NCBI RefSeq assembly: GCF_001544915.2
Contig: NZ_FCOE02000009.1
Span: forward strand, 222,414 to 286,413
Direction of reading: 5' to 3'
DNA: 64,000 nt
From: Caballeronia pedi
Lineage (GTDB): Bacteria; Pseudomonadota; Gammaproteobacteria; Burkholderiales; Burkholderiaceae
Position 1 is the first letter of the stretch; each line of letters opens with the position of its first letter. Below are positions 27,631 to 37,230 of this stretch, piece after piece. The position numbers and the translations under genes are program-made. Below the pieces are notes generated by a model that had not been told where the DNA came from, did not search any database, and saw only the letters and a program-made list of their open reading frames with translations.

Positions 27631-29022
27631 ATGGATATCTTCGACGCCTTTCATCTTGCGAGATTGCAATTCGCATTCACCGTATCGTTTCATATCGTTT
27701 TTCCGGCAATCAGCATCGGGATGGCCAGTTTCCTCGCGGTACTGGAATGGCGATGGCTTGCAACCGGCAACGTCGCTTATCGGGAGATGTTCCACTTCTG
27801 GTCGCGCATTTTCGCGGTCGGCTTTGGCATGGGCGTGGTGTCGGGCGTCGTGATGGCCTACGAATTCGGGACCAATTGGAGCGGCTTCTCCGAGGTCGCA
27901 GGCAACATCACCGGACCGCTACTCACCTACGAGGTCCTGACCGCCTTCTTTCTCGAAGCCGGATTTCTGGGCGTCATGCTTTTCGGATGGAACCGTGTCG
28001 GGCCGCGCGCGCATTTCTTTGCGACGCTCATGGTGGCCGTCGGTACGCTGATTTCGACCTTCTGGATTCTTGCTTCCAATAGCTTCATGCACACCCCGCA
28101 AGGGTTTGCCATGGTCAACGGCCGCATCGTGCCCACCGACTGGCTCAAGGTCATTTTCAATCCTTCGTTTCCGTATCGGCTTGCGCACATGACGATCGCG
28201 GCTTTCATCGTTGCCGCGTTCATCATCGCCGCGTGTGGCGCCTGGCATCTGCGCAACGGCCGTGCCGACGAGCCCGTCAAGCGCAGCTTCTCGATGGCCC
28301 TCTGGATCTTGCTGTTCCTCGCGCCGCTTCAAATCATGGTCGGTGACGCACACGGGCTGAATACGCGCGAGCATCAACCGGCGAAGATCGCAGCCATCGA
28401 AGGCCTGTGGGATACGGAAAAAGGCGGGACTGCCCTGAACCTCGTGGGGCTTCCCGATATGGAAGCGGAGGTCACGCGCTACGCAATCTCGATACCGCAT
28501 CTGGGCAGTCTTATTCTCACCCATAGCTGGACCGGCGAGATCCGCGGACTGAAGGAGTTCAAGAAGGAAGATCGGCCTTATTCGCCGATCATATTCTGGA
28601 CCTTCCGGCTGATGGCGGGCCTGGGCATGCTCATGCTGCTGACCGCGCTAATCGCCTTGTTTCTCCGCTTCCAGGGACGGCTGTATGAAGCGCGCTGGTT
28701 TCACGGCTTCGTATTCTGCATGGGGCCTTCAGGCATCGTCGCCTTGCTCGCGGGGTGGATTACCACCGAGGTCGGGAGACAGCCGTGGACGGTCTATGGC
28801 GTCCTTCGAACGATCGATTCGGTGTCTCCGATCGGCGCGCAGCAGGCAGGCGTCTCCCTGCTGATCTTCGTGATGGTCTACTTCCTGGTGTTCGGTGTCG
28901 GCATCTACTACATGCTCAAGATGATGAAGCGTGGACCGAATGCCGTGGTCGATCAGTGGGCGCATCTGCGTCACCCTGTGCTTCGCAACCGTCCGCTCGA
29001 CGCGCTGGAAGGAGAAAAATAA
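27631..29022 (+). CDS. cydA/cioA: Cytochrome bd-type quinol oxidase subunit I, cyanide-insensitive type
   Basis: 463 aa, shorter than E. coli CydA (522 aa), reflecting a short Q-loop as in the CioAB class. Landmarks are FDAFHLARLQFAFTVSFH with the haem b595 histidine at about 21, RLAHMTIAAFIVAAF with a further haem ligand histidine, and WITTEVGRQPWTVYG near the C-terminus. Multi-pass inner-membrane protein that oxidises quinol and reduces O2 to water. MDIF was taken as the start, with GGAG upstream; the in-frame ATGs at 27610 and 27616 are alternatives. Its stop adjoins the CydB ATG directly. Confidence 0.93.
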   Translation: MDIFDAFHLARLQFAFTVSFHIVFPAISIGMASFLAVLEWRWLATGNVAYREMFHFWSRIFAVGFGMGVVSGVVMAYEFGTNWSGFSEVAGNITGPLLTYEVLTAFFLEAGFLGVMLFGWNRVGPRAHFFATLMVAVGTLISTFWILASNSFMHTPQGFAMVNGRIVPTDWLKVIFNPSFPYRLAHMTIAAFIVAAFIIAACGAWHLRNGRADEPVKRSFSMALWILLFLAPLQIMVGDAHGLNTREHQPAKIAAIEGLWDTEKGGTALNLVGLPDMEAEVTRYAISIPHLGSLILTHSWTGEIRGLKEFKKEDRPYSPIIFWTFRLMAGLGMLMLLTALIALFLRFQGRLYEARWFHGFVFCMGPSGIVALLAGWITTEVGRQPWTVYGVLRTIDSVSPIGAQQAGVSLLIFVMVYFLVFGVGIYYMLKMMKRGPNAVVDQWAHLRHPVLRNRPLDALEGEK

Positions 29023-30030
29023 ATGCAACTCGATCTTCCGATTGTCTGGGCACTCATCATCGGGCTCGCCGTTTTTATCTATGTCATCCTCGACGGATTC
29101 GATCTCGGGATCGGTCTGCTATTCCCGTTCTTCGAAAGCAAGGGGGAGCGGGAAGTCATGCTCAATACCGTTGCTCCAGTCTGGGACGGCAACGAGACCT
29201 TCCTCGTATTAGGAGGGGCGGGTCTGTATGGCGCGTTCCCGATCGTGTATTCGACGCTGCTGCCCGCGAACTACATGCCGCTCATTCTGATGGTGATCGG
29301 TCTGATCTTCAGAGGCGCGGCGTTCGAGCTCCGGGCCAAGGCCCGGCGAACCCAACATGCCTGGGATCTCGCCTTCATTGGCGGATCGGCTCTTGCATCG
29401 TTCTGTCAGGGCGTGGTTCTCGGTTCGCTCCTGCAAGGCATCAGGATCGTCGACGGCCGCTTCGCGGGCGCGCCTTTCGACTGGCTCTCGCCATTCAGCC
29501 TGTTCTGCGGTTTCGGCCTGATGACCACCTACGCGACCCTGGGGTGCGGATGGCTCATCATGAAAACCGACGGCGACATGCAAGACAAGATGCGCGCGGT
29601 GATGAAACCGTTGGTTGCGGTCTTGTTCGGCACGATCGTGGTGGTCAGCATCTGGACCGTGCTGGGACTTCCGAGGGTGGAGGCGCGCTGGTTCGGGAGC
29701 GGCAACACGAAGTACTTTGCACCGGTGCCGATCCTGGTTGTCGCATGCACCTGGGGCATTTACCACGCCCTCAAACAACGTCACGAGGCGACACCCTTCC
29801 TTCTAACGCTGGCGATATGCTTCCTCGGTTTCAGCGGTCTGATAATCAGCATCTGGCCGTACATCGTTCCGCCCTCTCTCACCATCTGGGAGGCGTCGTC
29901 TTCCCGATCGAGCCAGATTTTTGCACTGGTCGGAACCGCCATCGTCCTGCCGGTAATTCTGGTCTACAACGCGATGCAATACCGGGTGTTTCGCGGAAAA
30001 GTCCGTGAGGGCGACGCCGGATATCACTAG
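29023..30030 (+). CDS. cydB/cioB: Cytochrome bd-type quinol oxidase subunit II
   Basis: 335 aa, typical subunit II length, with eight or so hydrophobic helices. The opening VWALIIGLAVFIYVILDGFDLG and APVWDGNETFLVLGGAGLYGAFP are family signatures. It shares no gap with subunit I (TAA directly followed by ATG), so the two are co-translated. The usual small subunit (CydX or DUF2474) is not found directly downstream; a candidate 48-aa peptide lies at 32392-32538 on the other strand. Confidence 0.95.
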   Translation: MQLDLPIVWALIIGLAVFIYVILDGFDLGIGLLFPFFESKGEREVMLNTVAPVWDGNETFLVLGGAGLYGAFPIVYSTLLPANYMPLILMVIGLIFRGAAFELRAKARRTQHAWDLAFIGGSALASFCQGVVLGSLLQGIRIVDGRFAGAPFDWLSPFSLFCGFGLMTTYATLGCGWLIMKTDGDMQDKMRAVMKPLVAVLFGTIVVVSIWTVLGLPRVEARWFGSGNTKYFAPVPILVVACTWGIYHALKQRHEATPFLLTLAICFLGFSGLIISIWPYIVPPSLTIWEASSSRSSQIFALVGTAIVLPVILVYNAMQYRVFRGKVREGDAGYH

Positions 30031-30128
30031 CCCATTCTCCAGGAGCTCACGCGGCATTGGGCCGGACGAACGCGATCAGTCCGGCCGAAGCGATCGACTC
30101 CCGACCTATCCGCCTATTGAGAGCATCC

Positions 30129-31040
30129 ATGATCGTCCGACCGAATCAAAACTGGTTCACGTTGCTTTTCGTATGGAATGGCTCGGTGCTCCAATCGATT
30201 ATCCCCCAGCTTGTTTTCATGCTGATCATCAGTAGCCTTGCAGTTCTGACCCAGGGAAAAATCTTTGGCGAGAAAATCCCGCTGAACACGACTCCGTTCA
30301 CGCTCTTAGGCATTGCGCTGGCGATATTTCTGGCGTTTCGGAACAATGAAAGTTACGCGAGATTCAATGAAGCTCGCCACCTGTGGGGCAACATCCTGAT
30401 TGCCAGTCGCAATCTTGCCTCGCAAACGCTCTCTTACTTTCCGACGCAAATGGATCATGTCCGGTTCTGCAATTTGATCGTCGCTGTTCCCTACGCGCTC
30501 AAGCATCAGTTACGTCGAACCGACTCCATGCACGACCTTGACCGATTGCTCGACGGCGGTGAGAAGACAACGTTTCGCATGAAAGCCTATCTGCCGGCCG
30601 CCATATTGAGCGCAATGCGTGAACGCCTCGCTCAACTCGAAGACCTGAACGGAAGCGCGATGACCAGGCTCATTATTCTGGACAATCAGATTTCAGACCT
30701 CGAAAGATCAGTTGGCGGATGCGAGCGTATCGCATCAACGCCCATTCCGTTCGCCTATAGCGTGCTACTGCACCGCACCGTCTACGCGTATTGTGTCTTG
30801 CTTCCTTTTGGGCTTGTGGATTCCACGGAGTTCTTCACTCCATTGCTCTGTGTCTTCATTTCATACACCTTGATCGCATTGGAGGCAATCGCGAGCGAGG
30901 TGGCGGACCCGTTCAGCGAGGCACCCAATGCACTCGCGCTCGACTCCATATCACGGAACATCGAACGGTCGGTCCTCGAGATCTATGGTCGCGCGTTGCC
31001 CGATGAATTGCGGCCCAGGCGCCCCTATCAATTCACGTGA
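30129..31040 (+). CDS. Bestrophin-family (UPF0187) membrane protein
   Basis: 303 aa starting MIVRPNQNWFTLLFVWNGSVLQSIIP. Four hydrophobic segments, with the family motifs NNESYARFNEARHLWGNI and a C-terminal EVADPFSEAPNALALD. Bacterial bestrophins are pentameric anion or cation channels; the ion carried here is unknown. It follows CydB by about 100 bases on the same strand and may belong to the same stress or respiration transcript. Confidence 0.9.
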   Translation: MIVRPNQNWFTLLFVWNGSVLQSIIPQLVFMLIISSLAVLTQGKIFGEKIPLNTTPFTLLGIALAIFLAFRNNESYARFNEARHLWGNILIASRNLASQTLSYFPTQMDHVRFCNLIVAVPYALKHQLRRTDSMHDLDRLLDGGEKTTFRMKAYLPAAILSAMRERLAQLEDLNGSAMTRLIILDNQISDLERSVGGCERIASTPIPFAYSVLLHRTVYAYCVLLPFGLVDSTEFFTPLLCVFISYTLIALEAIASEVADPFSEAPNALALDSISRNIERSVLEIYGRALPDELRPRRPYQFT

Positions 31041-31061
31041 CGTTCAAGCGAGGAGGTCAGC

Positions 31062-31511
31062 ATGTCGAGCCATCTGATAATCGCCACGTTTTCGAACGTG
31101 GCAACTGCCGAACAGGCTAGCCGGGAGATCCATCGTTTCGCATCCGAAGATGAAGGACTGACGATTCATAGCGGCGTACTCGTGCAGAAAGGTTCCGACG
31201 GCAACACCCACGTCCTCTTCACGCAGTCAAGAGCAATCTGGGGCCCGGTCATCGGCGCCATTACCGGCACGCTTCTTGGCTTGCTCGGCGGCCCCGCGGG
31301 GGCGCTATTGGGTTTCACCGTGGGTACTTCCGCGGGCATTGCCGAGCAGCTCATATCCGATGTTCTGGACGATGAATCAGTGAAATCGATCCTTACGCGC
31401 CTTCCGGCCGGTCAGGTGGCCCTGATCCTGGAAGCCGACGAGGACTCACCCGCGCAGGTCGATACGTTGATCGCCGCAACCGGAGGCAGCGTTTTCCGTC
31501 GCAATCTCTGA
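31062..31511 (+). CDS. DUF1269 family protein
   Basis: 149 aa. Begins LIIATFSNVATAEQASREIHRFA and has a glycine-rich hydrophobic hairpin (GAITGTLLGLLGGPAGALLGFTVGTSAGIAEQ) in the middle, then a soluble C-terminal domain with RLPAGQVALILEADED. The architecture is a small ferredoxin-like fold interrupted by a membrane-associated loop. Members are frequently stress- or osmotic-regulated but uncharacterised. GAGGAGG lies upstream. Its start is 21 bases after the bestrophin stop, so it is probably in the same transcript. Confidence 0.88.
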   Translation: MSSHLIIATFSNVATAEQASREIHRFASEDEGLTIHSGVLVQKGSDGNTHVLFTQSRAIWGPVIGAITGTLLGLLGGPAGALLGFTVGTSAGIAEQLISDVLDDESVKSILTRLPAGQVALILEADEDSPAQVDTLIAATGGSVFRRNL

Positions 31512-31581
31512 GGAGACGGGGTGCGCGTGCTCGATTCGAAACGGATGATGATCGCGGCGTCGATGCCTTCGCGATTTCCCG

Positions 31582-32238
31582 TCAGCCTCCAACCATGCTT
31601 GCCGCAATATTCACGCAGAGACCTAACACCGTGACATTGAAATAGAACGCTAGGATGGATTGCGCCAGCGCGGTTCGCCGCGCGCTGCGCCCGCGCAAGC
31701 CGATATCGGCGGTCTGAGATGCGAGGGCGATCGTGAAAGAAAAATAAAGCAGATCGAGATAATCCGGCTCCAATCCCTGATCGGGGAAGTCCAGCGCAGG
31801 CGCCTGCGGATCGGACGCGTAAAAGATTCGAGCGTAATGCTGTGCGAAGATCGTCGGAATCAGAAACCACGCACCGAACAGCGTAAGGCCGGTGAGCGCG
31901 GCTCGCATGAGCTTGGATTCAAGGGCGAGCCCTTTCGTCGAGCCTAATTCGAGAACGATCGCCATGATGCTTGCTACCGTGGCGATGGAAATCACGGTCA
32001 GGACCGTCACGGCATTCTCGTCGTTGATCGTGGCGCGCGCGCGAACGTCCTCGGGATTCGCCTTCAGCATCTGATACCAGATCGCCGCGAGGAATGCCCA
32101 TACGCCGGTGTCCCAGCCAATGAGGGCGCGAGTAACCGCGCCCAAAGACGCCGGCGATGACAATGCCATCACCAATCCAAGGCAGAACGCCGCGGTCATA
32201 TGCGGGCGATTTCGGAGGACCTGCGGATAGAGGCTCAT
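31582..32238 (-). CDS. DUF1345 membrane protein
   Basis: 218 aa with about five transmembrane helices. The core LDLLYFSFTIALASQTADIGLRGRSARRTAL is the DUF1345 signature, which resembles a pore-like helix-loop and is reminiscent of small ion-channel domains. RPHMTAAFCLGLVMAL starts the first helix. Members are annotated as conserved inner-membrane proteins of unknown function. It is convergent with the DUF1269 gene. Confidence 0.88.
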   Translation of the reverse strand: MSLYPQVLRNRPHMTAAFCLGLVMALSSPASLGAVTRALIGWDTGVWAFLAAIWYQMLKANPEDVRARATINDENAVTVLTVISIATVASIMAIVLELGSTKGLALESKLMRAALTGLTLFGAWFLIPTIFAQHYARIFYASDPQAPALDFPDQGLEPDYLDLLYFSFTIALASQTADIGLRGRSARRTALAQSILAFYFNVTVLGLCVNIAASMVGG

Positions 32239-32391
32239 GGGTCTATTAAGCTCAGGGCAGATGATTCCCGGTGGTTCGAATGACCCGCGGCCGCCTCCCG
32301 CGCTCGCGGATAATCTGACATCCGCTCTGAAGAGGCGGCCTCATCGGCATGCCGGATATCTCTCCATCCGTTTCAAAAGCCCCCGGACACC

Positions 32392-32538
32392 TCAACCGCC
32401 TTGTGAAGCAAGCTTGATAAGCAGCTTGAGCGGATAAACCGCGATCATGGTGGCTGCCACGCCGAATACCCAAAGTGCGATAAACCAGCATATTTGCATG
32501 ACCAGCGTTTTGCGTTTGCTTCGGGAGTCTGCTTTCAT
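32392..32538 (-). CDS. 48-aa single-pass membrane peptide, resembles bd-oxidase small subunits
   Basis: A minus-strand frame beginning MKADSRSKRKTLVMQICWFIALW and ending KLASQGG. It has a basic N-terminus, one hydrophobic helix (WFIALWVFGVAATMIAVY) and a short basic C-terminal tail. This is the size and plan of DUF2474/CydX small subunits (W near the helix start, W further on). It lies 2.4 kb from CydAB and on the other strand. Function is inferred only from shape; it could equally be an unrelated small membrane protein. Confidence 0.5.
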   Translation of the reverse strand: MKADSRSKRKTLVMQICWFIALWVFGVAATMIAVYPLKLLIKLASQGG

Positions 32539-32658
32539 GGTCTCGACCTCGCAAGATTGCCCTTCCCGCCACGCCGCTGACCGCTCTCGCCGTCATCACA
32601 CGATTCGTACCGACAGCCTGCACGGCGAGCGCGGTAACCTCGGTCGAAGGCGGTCATG

Positions 32659-32976
32659 TCAACCGTAGAACGTGGTTCCGTCCCGACGCCGATCGACTTC
32701 CGAGCGCGCCCAAGCCGACGCGCGCTCGCGGGTGGCTACCCACGAATGGGGCGCCTGCCCATACTGTTGCATCAAGACGCGGCGCGCCCATTCGATCCCG
32801 TCGCGCGTGGCCTCCTCGGGAGTCAGCCATTCGGGCTGAGTCGTCCGGGGCCATACGTCGACGAGAGGCTGGCCGTCCTTGCTGAACTCGATCTCGGCAA
32901 CCCACGCACCTCTATGATTCTGACGGACTTCGACCGCGATGTTGAAGCCCATAAACGCATCAAGTCCAGAACGCAT
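32659..32976 (-). CDS. Conserved hypothetical protein
   Basis: 105 aa from ATG 32976, preceded by GGAGGGG. FNIAVEVRQNHRGAWVAEIEFSKDGQPLVDVWPRT looks like a compact beta fold, and LTPEEATRDGIEWARRVLMQQY like a C-terminal helix. Similar small proteins occur in Burkholderiaceae. No function known. Upstream ATGs in the same frame are less well supported. Confidence 0.65.
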   Translation of the reverse strand: MRSGLDAFMGFNIAVEVRQNHRGAWVAEIEFSKDGQPLVDVWPRTTQPEWLTPEEATRDGIEWARRVLMQQYGQAPHSWVATRERASAWARSEVDRRRDGTTFYG

Positions 32977-33247
32977 AGTCCCCTCCGTTCGAAACTCACC
33001 CACTAATGTAGCCGTTTGGCCGTCGTCGTGCGTCCGCGTGCTCCGATAATTATGATCGGTCGGAATTTGTATAAATTTTCTGCATTGGCGTCAACCGCCT
33101 CGCACCTTAAAACTAAGCATCCCAAATCGTCTGGGAAGGCCCTTCGTCCTTTCGAGCATATACACGCTTCGCTAAAAAATCGCCCCTTTGCCGTGGCGTG
33201 GCCTATGCTGAGTGAACCGTCCTTTTCAAGCCATCCGGAGGTGCACC

Positions 33248-33463
33248 ATGCAACAGCAACAGTCGGAGTTCGACTTCTACATCAACCTCACCAAACCGTC
33301 GCTCGGGCTATACGTTCGCAAGGGAGCGGGCCTGCCGGATTTCGCGGCGGCCGAAGCGAAACAGTGGCAATTCTCCGGGCACGTCTGGCAAAGCGAACTC
33401 TCGCCCGAGATTCTCAAGGAACTGGATGCGAACGGCCATGCGTTTCAGGAACTGGGCGGCTGA
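33248..33463 (+). CDS. Small conserved hypothetical protein
   Basis: 71 aa beginning MQQQQSEFDFYINLTKPSLGLYVRKG, with GGAGG seven bases upstream. Soluble, with FSGHVWQSELSPEILKELDANGHAFQ as a helical tail. No recognised domain. It is convergent with the ClpK-like gene. Confidence 0.65.
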   Translation: MQQQQSEFDFYINLTKPSLGLYVRKGAGLPDFAAAEAKQWQFSGHVWQSELSPEILKELDANGHAFQELGG

Positions 33464-33502
33464 CATCGCCGCCCGGTTCCCTGCGAACGCCCGCTCACCC
33501 GC

Positions 33503-36280
33503 TCAGGATTCGCTCTTGGCGGACTCCTTTGCGCCTTCCACCGGCTTCGCCGTGCTCTTCTTGCTTCCCGACCTGGCCTTCTTCTCCTTTGGCTTCGCTT
33601 CCGCTTCGACCTTGGTAAACGCGACCTTGTCGGTGTCCTTGTCGTAGCTCACGTCGACCGTGTCGCCGGACTTGAGCTTGTCGCCGAGGATTTCCTTCGC
33701 GAGCCGCGTTTCCAGTTCCTGACGAATCTGGCGCTTCAATTCGCGCGCGCCGAACTCCGGCCGGTATCCCAAATCGGCTAGATGATCGATGACCGAGTCC
33801 TGCACCTTGAGCGTGATGTCTTGCGCGCCGGCCGTGCGCGTCACGCGCTCGATCTGGATCTGCACGATCGAGCGGATGTTCTCGCGCGAAAGCCCATGGA
33901 ACACGATGATCTCGTCGATGCGATTCAGGAACTCGGGGCGGAAGTGTCCTTTCAGAACGTCCATGAGCTTCGCGCGCATTTCCTTCTCGGTGTCGCGATC
34001 CTTCTCGCTCTTCTCGAGGTTGTCCATGATGATGGACGCGCCGAGATTGCTCGTCGAGATGATGATCGTATTGCTGAAGTCGACCACGCGGCCTTTGCCG
34101 TCGGTCAGGCGGCCATCGTCGAACACTTGCAGCAGCACGTTGTTCACGTCGGGATGCGCCTTCTCGATCTCGTCGAGCAGGATCACGCAGTACGGACGGC
34201 GGCGCACGCGCTCGGTCAGCTGTCCGCCCTCGTCATAGCCGACATATCCCGGCGGCGCGCCGATCAGTCGCGCCACCGCGTGCCGCTCCATGTATTCCGA
34301 CATATCGATGCGGATCACCGCCTGCTCGTCGCCGAACACGGTCTCCGCGAGCGCCTTCGCAAGCTCGGTCTTGCCGACGCCCGTCGGTCCGAGGAACAGG
34401 AAGGTCGCGATCGGCCGGTTCGCCTGGCCCATACCCGCGCGCGACAGGCGCACCGCATCGCTCACGGCGACCACCGCCTCGTCCTGACCGACGACGCGCT
34501 CGCGCAGCTTGTTTTCCATCTCCAGCAGCTTCTGGCGCTCTTCCTGCGTGAGTTCGGTGACCGGAATGCCGGTGAGGCGCGACACCACTTCCGCGACCGA
34601 CGCCACCGTCACTTCGAGCGTCTCCGATCCGGTCTTGCGCTGCCATGCTTCGGTCAGCTCGTCGAGCTTCGCCTGCTTTTCCTTGATACGTTCCTCGAAG
34701 CCCTTTGCTTCGTCGAAGCGCTTGCGCGACGATGCATAGTCCTGCTCGCGCTTCAGCTGCGCCATCTCCGCTTCCAGTTCCTGAATCTCCGGTGGCCGCG
34801 AAGTCGAGCCGATGCGCACCCGCGCCGCGGCCTGATCGATGAGATCGATGGCCTTGTCCGGCAGATAGCGCGACGTGATATAGCGATCCGACAACTCGGC
34901 AGCGGCGACGAACGCATCGTCCGCGAAGGTCACCTGATGGTGCGCTTCGAGCTTGTCGCGCAGCCCGCGCAGGATCACGATGGTCTGCTCGACGGTCGGC
35001 TCAGGCACGAGCACGGGCTGGAAGCGCCGCTCGAGCGCCGCGTCCTTCTCGATGTACTTCTGATATTCGTTGAGCGTCGTTGCGCCGATGAGACTCAGTT
35101 CGCCGCGTGCGAGCGCAGGCTTCAGGACGTTGGCGATATCGAGGCCGCCCTCACCGCCGCCCTGGCCCGCTCCGACGATCGTATGAAGTTCGTCGATGAA
35201 GACGATCAGCTCGTCCTGCTTGGCCGTGACTTCGTCGATGAGTTGCTTCGCGCGCTCCTCGAACTCGCCGCGATATTTCGCGCCCGCGACCATCGAATTG
35301 ATGTTGATCTCGATGAGCCGCTTGTTGCGCAAATCTTCCGGCACGTCGTCATTGACGATCCGCTGCGCCAGCCCTTCGACGATCGCCGTCTTTCCGACGC
35401 CCGGCTCGCCGATCAGCACCGGATTGTTCTTCTTGCGCCGTGCGAGCACCTCGATCGTATTTTCGATTTCCAGCGCGCGTCCGAGCACCGGATCGAGCTT
35501 GCCCTCACGCGCCATCGCGGTGAGATCGCGGCCGAACTTGTCGAGCGTGGGCGTGCCGCTCGGCGTATCGACGCGTCCATCTTCCGCGCCCTTGCCGACG
35601 ACTTTCACCACCTTCTGACGCAACGCTTCCGGCGTCACGCCATACTTCTTGAGCAGCGCGCCCGCGATGGAGTCGGGCACCGACGCCAGCCCGATCAACA
35701 CATGCTCCGGACCGACATACGAATGCCCCAGTTCGCGCGATGCCTGGAACGCGTATTGAAACGCTTTCTTGAGGCGCGGCGAGATGGTCATTTTCTCGAC
35801 GGGCGCATCGGGCTCGGCCTTGCCCTTTTGCGCGTGCTCGTCGATGTAGCGCCTGATGTCGTCAGGGGCGAGCTTCAGTTCCTTGAATAGCGCCTGCACG
35901 ACGTCCGTGTCGGCGAGCACGTAGAGCACCTGTTCGGTGTCGAGTTCGGTCTTCTGCAACTCGTGCGCCTTTTCGGCTGCGCGCTGCAGCAGTTCCATCG
36001 TCTGTTCGCTGAAGGCATCGGTGACGTCGACGGACTCGCGCGGCACGGAGGCAACCATGTCCTCCTCGTCTTCATCGTCGGCGCCGGACATGCCGCCCAT
36101 CAGACGCGACAATCCTCCACCGCCCAGCAGTGAATCGAGGGGATTCAGCATGCTTTGATGCCGCATCAACTGACGGTAGTCGTACTCGCAAATTGACATC
36201 GACTTGCGCTGGCCGTTCTGCACGACGGTCACTTGCGCGACAGCCGGACGGGCATGACAAATTTCGCAAAGGGCAGCCAT
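33503..36280 (-). CDS. clpK: Clp ATPase with N-terminal zinc-finger-like motif (ClpK-like disaggregase)
   Basis: 925 aa, AAA+ hexameric disaggregase or unfoldase. Residues 1-45 contain C-x2-C (CEIC) and a later Cys ([12 protein letters not shown]), resembling the ClpK/McsA-type zinc finger with the fourth ligand unclear. A Clp-N domain follows (about 95-235), then two AAA modules with Walker [10 protein letters not shown] and GPTGVGKTE, and a middle coiled coil around residues 500-560. The C-terminal tail is Lys/Glu/Ser-rich. Start at 36280 has GGAGA upstream. ClpK is known for heat resistance, often on transferable islands; the symbol is by resemblance. Confidence 0.85.
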   Translation of the reverse strand: MAALCEICHARPAVAQVTVVQNGQRKSMSICEYDYRQLMRHQSMLNPLDSLLGGGGLSRLMGGMSGADDEDEEDMVASVPRESVDVTDAFSEQTMELLQRAAEKAHELQKTELDTEQVLYVLADTDVVQALFKELKLAPDDIRRYIDEHAQKGKAEPDAPVEKMTISPRLKKAFQYAFQASRELGHSYVGPEHVLIGLASVPDSIAGALLKKYGVTPEALRQKVVKVVGKGAEDGRVDTPSGTPTLDKFGRDLTAMAREGKLDPVLGRALEIENTIEVLARRKKNNPVLIGEPGVGKTAIVEGLAQRIVNDDVPEDLRNKRLIEININSMVAGAKYRGEFEERAKQLIDEVTAKQDELIVFIDELHTIVGAGQGGGEGGLDIANVLKPALARGELSLIGATTLNEYQKYIEKDAALERRFQPVLVPEPTVEQTIVILRGLRDKLEAHHQVTFADDAFVAAAELSDRYITSRYLPDKAIDLIDQAAARVRIGSTSRPPEIQELEAEMAQLKREQDYASSRKRFDEAKGFEERIKEKQAKLDELTEAWQRKTGSETLEVTVASVAEVVSRLTGIPVTELTQEERQKLLEMENKLRERVVGQDEAVVAVSDAVRLSRAGMGQANRPIATFLFLGPTGVGKTELAKALAETVFGDEQAVIRIDMSEYMERHAVARLIGAPPGYVGYDEGGQLTERVRRRPYCVILLDEIEKAHPDVNNVLLQVFDDGRLTDGKGRVVDFSNTIIISTSNLGASIIMDNLEKSEKDRDTEKEMRAKLMDVLKGHFRPEFLNRIDEIIVFHGLSRENIRSIVQIQIERVTRTAGAQDITLKVQDSVIDHLADLGYRPEFGARELKRQIRQELETRLAKEILGDKLKSGDTVDVSYDKDTDKVAFTKVEAEAKPKEKKARSGSKKSTAKPVEGAKESAKSES

Positions 36281-36426
36281 GATCAATCGTCTCCATGTTC
36301 GGGGCGGTTCGCCATCGGGCCCACCGATATGCGACTGTCGGTGCGGCTCGACCCGAACCACCGCGTGGTAACCAGGTCACTCCCCAAGGTCTTTTATGGC
36401 GTCGTGTTTTCCGGTGCGGCCAGGCG

Positions 36427-37230
36427 TCATTCCCCTGCCGCGATGGATACCGAAGCCTCGCTCGTCAACATCAGGAACGTCAGCGTCTCGCACAGATACA
36501 ACTGCACGGTCGTATCGGTATGACTCGTATAGCCAATGGACAGGTCCTGTCCGATATGCAATTCGTAATCGCCTCCGCGCGTGGACAGCACACAACCGCC
36601 CTGCAACGCGGGCGCCCACACCACCTCTCCACTCACGATACGCTTGATGTGCTGGATCACGGGATAGCCCTGATCGCTCGCCTCGGCAAGCGCCGTATAG
36701 GCATCCGCGCCCAGCAGCACCGAGTACGGACCGTCGACGCCCGCGAGCCGCAGTTTTTCCAGCGCCTGGCTGACCGCCGCGGGATAGTCGGCCACGTCGG
36801 CCGGCAAAAGCGTGGGTGCGTTCGAGCTGCCCTGACGTATCCCGACGATGCCCGCGGCCGCGAAGCCATCGAAAATCGCGCTGTCCTCGGCGAGCGCCAG
36901 ATCGCTTGCGGCGATCTTGGCGGGCTGCCAGTCGCCGTCATTCGAACCGCGCTCCACGCTGTCCACCGCCTCGCGCTGCAACGTGAACGGCACGCTTAGC
37001 CGCACGAGTTGCCGGACGTCGTAGAGCCTGGCCGACACGCCCTTCCTGGGTGCGGCGACGTTCGTCTGGTGCCCCGTGCCGATGGCCGCGAGCGCGACTC
37101 CGCCCGGGCTCTTCACGTCGATCACCCGCCGCCCCGCAACGGAGCGCTTGAAGGTGCGCGCCACTTCGGCTTCGATCTGGTCCCATGCGTCGTCGGAAAT
37201 CGGTGCAAGCTCGCGATGCAGGTTATTCAT
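36427..37230 (-). CDS. Encapsulin nanocompartment shell protein
   Basis: 267 aa, HK97-like shell protein of family 1 (linocin M18). MNNLHRELAPISDDAWDQIEAEVARTFKRSVAGRRVIDV is the typical N-terminal arm, and VQLYLCETLTFLMLTSEASV the C-terminal strand. It should self-assemble into a compartment of 60 or more subunits. Its ATG overlaps the stop of the upstream peroxidase gene by 8 bases, so cargo and shell are co-translated. Confidence 0.94.
   Translation of the reverse strand: MNNLHRELAPISDDAWDQIEAEVARTFKRSVAGRRVIDVKSPGGVALAAIGTGHQTNVAAPRKGVSARLYDVRQLVRLSVPFTLQREAVDSVERGSNDGDWQPAKIAASDLALAEDSAIFDGFAAAGIVGIRQGSSNAPTLLPADVADYPAAVSQALEKLRLAGVDGPYSVLLGADAYTALAEASDQGYPVIQHIKRIVSGEVVWAPALQGGCVLSTRGGDYELHIGQDLSIGYTSHTDTTVQLYLCETLTFLMLTSEASVSIAAGE

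Noticed and set aside
33782..35890. 702-aa open frame on the plus strand opposite the ClpK-like gene
   Set aside because: Arg/His/Asp-rich antisense shadow caused by GC-biased third positions; the minus-strand product is a clear AAA+ protein.
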